From positions 1-5,569 of the forward strand of contig JBBSIG010000173.1 in NCBI GenBank assembly GCA_038232215.1: a stretch of DNA of 5,569 nucleotides, read 5' to 3'. The position numbers and the translations under genes were made by a program. Of the stretch, positions 4,926 to 5,569 are shown piece by piece. The first letter of the stretch is position 1. Each line of letters starts with the position of its first letter. The DNA is from JBBSIG01 sp038232215. Its GTDB lineage: Bacteria > Actinomycetota > Thermoleophilia > Gaiellales > Gaiellaceae. The notes beneath the pieces are model-generated. The model did no database searches and was not told the DNA's origin. It was given only the letters and a program-made list of their open reading frames with translations.

Positions 4926-5569
4926 ATGATCGCGACGCCGACGCTCGAGGATCGTCTCTCGCGCCACGGGCAGGCGCATCTGCTGAGCGGGATCGAGGAG
5001 CTCGACCCGGCGACGCGCGAGGGCTTCCTGGCCCGGCTCGCGGCGGTCGACTGGGAGGAGCTCGGCCGGCCGGCGGAGCCGCCGCCGACGGAGAACGTCG
5101 AGCCGAGCCGGGTGGTGACCCTCGCGGAGCGGCGGGAGCGGGCCTCCGAGCTCGCGGGCCCCGGCGAGCAGGCCTACCGCGCCGGAGCCGTCGCCGTCCT
5201 CATGGTGGCGGGCGGTCAGGGCACTCGGCTCGGGTTCCCCGGCCCCAAGGGCTGCTTCCCGATCGGCCCGCTCTCCGGCAGGACCATCTACCAGCTCCAG
5301 GCGGAGAAGGTGCTCGGCCTGTCGCGCCGGCTCGGCCGCCCCGTGCCGTTCCTGGTCATGACGAGCCCGGCGACCGACGCGGAGACGCGAGCGTTTTTCG
5401 CCGCGCACGATCGCTTCGGACTCGCGCCCGACCAGCTTCGCCTCTTCGTCCAGGGAACGGTGCCGAGCGTGGACACAGAGGGCCGCGCGCTGCTCGCCGC
5501 GCCGGGTGAGCTGCTCGAGAGCCCCGACGGGCACGGCGGCGCGTTCACGGCGCTCGTCGCGAGCGGCGA
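4926..5569 (+). CDS. UDPGP-family UTP-sugar-1-phosphate uridylyltransferase (3' end missing)
   Basis: The frame from ATG 4926 is open to the right edge, giving 214 complete codons and no stop. The family typically has about 450-500 residues, so roughly half is visible. An N-terminal helical stretch (LEDRLSRHGQAHLL, 7-20; LDPATREGFLARL, 26-38) precedes the nucleotide-binding signature VAGGQGTRLGFPGPKGCFPI (94-113), then SGRTIYQLQAEKVL (117-130), FLVMTSPATD (142-151), LFVQGTVPSVD (173-183) and SPDGHGGAFTAL (199-210). These match the eukaryote-like UAP1/AGX branch (UDP-N-acetylglucosamine pyrophosphorylase), whose equivalents read LLAGGQGTRLG, PKGC, QG-P and PDGNGG. The enzyme joins UTP and a sugar-1-phosphate to make a UDP-sugar for wall or glycan synthesis. 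GlcNAc-1-P, GalNAc-1-P and Glc-1-P are all possible substrates; the specificity region is partly outside the window. ATG 4926 lies 12 bases after the HD-GYP stop. Confidence 0.9.
   Translation, partial: MIATPTLEDRLSRHGQAHLLSGIEELDPATREGFLARLAAVDWEELGRPAEPPPTENVEPSRVVTLAERRERASELAGPGEQAYRAGAVAVLMVAGGQGTRLGFPGPKGCFPIGPLSGRTIYQLQAEKVLGLSRRLGRPVPFLVMTSPATDAETRAFFAAHDRFGLAPDQLRLFVQGTVPSVDTEGRALLAAPGELLESPDGHGGAFTALVASG

Noticed and set aside
4242..5534. 430-codon open frame on the minus strand opposite the HD-GYP and UDPGP genes
   Set aside because: The + strand here carries two proteins with intact family motifs; the minus-strand product is Arg/Glu/Leu-rich with no recognisable domain.
1..5569. 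Search for tRNA/rRNA genes, CRISPR repeats, insertion-sequence ends, transposase or integrase genes and toxin-antitoxin pairs
   Set aside because: None seen: coding sequence of uniform composition covers nearly the whole window and the gaps are 75 bases or less.

Overview
The window is G+C-rich (about 70 % by eye) with strong G/C bias at third codon positions, and every gene I accept is on the + strand, packed with gaps of 75 bases or less. The base composition, an inositol (iol) catabolic module, likely leaderless starts with TANNNT -10 boxes, and a membrane-bound HD-GYP protein suggest a high-GC actinobacterium. A deep-branching class such as Thermoleophilia (Solirubrobacterales/Gaiellales type) is my best guess, but that is an inference from style, not a proven placement.

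Layout. 1-669: 3' part of iolB (5-deoxy-glucuronate isomerase), cut by the left edge. 666-1466: an iolE-like inosose dehydratase whose GTG start overlaps the iolB stop. These two form the tail of an inositol operon. 1467-1539: intergenic DNA with a GC-rich composite hairpin, then a putative -10 box and a 12-bp palindrome abutting the next start. 1540-2787: a 12-TM-type MFS exporter with a strong hairpin straddling its stop codon. 2830-3246: a MmcQ/YjbR-like (DUF419) protein. 3257-3448: an unrecognised 63-residue acidic protein, missed easily because of its size. 3483-4913: a membrane HD-GYP protein, probably a c-di-GMP phosphodiesterase, with about eight TM helices and no recognised sensory domain. 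4926-5569: the N-terminal 214 residues of a UDPGP-family nucleotidyltransferase resembling UDP-N-acetylglucosamine/UDP-glucose pyrophosphorylases, cut by the right edge.

How the genes relate. Only iolB and iolE clearly share a pathway: IolE dehydrates 2-keto-myo-inositol, and IolB later isomerises 5-deoxy-glucuronate. The MFS gene appears to start a new transcription unit, and I see no direct evidence that it carries inositol. The following genes look like independent housekeeping or regulatory units. Three of them (MFS, the small protein, UDPGP) have a TANNNT hexamer 7-9 bases before the start codon and no Shine-Dalgarno sequence, as expected of leaderless mRNAs; two of those hexamers begin at the TAG stop of the preceding gene.

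I found no CRISPR array, mobile element, tRNA/rRNA or obvious defence system, and no convincing undescribed multi-gene system. The items most worth a second look are the small acidic protein, the orphan membrane domain of the HD-GYP protein, the stop-codon/-10 overlaps and the palindromes placed just before start codons.
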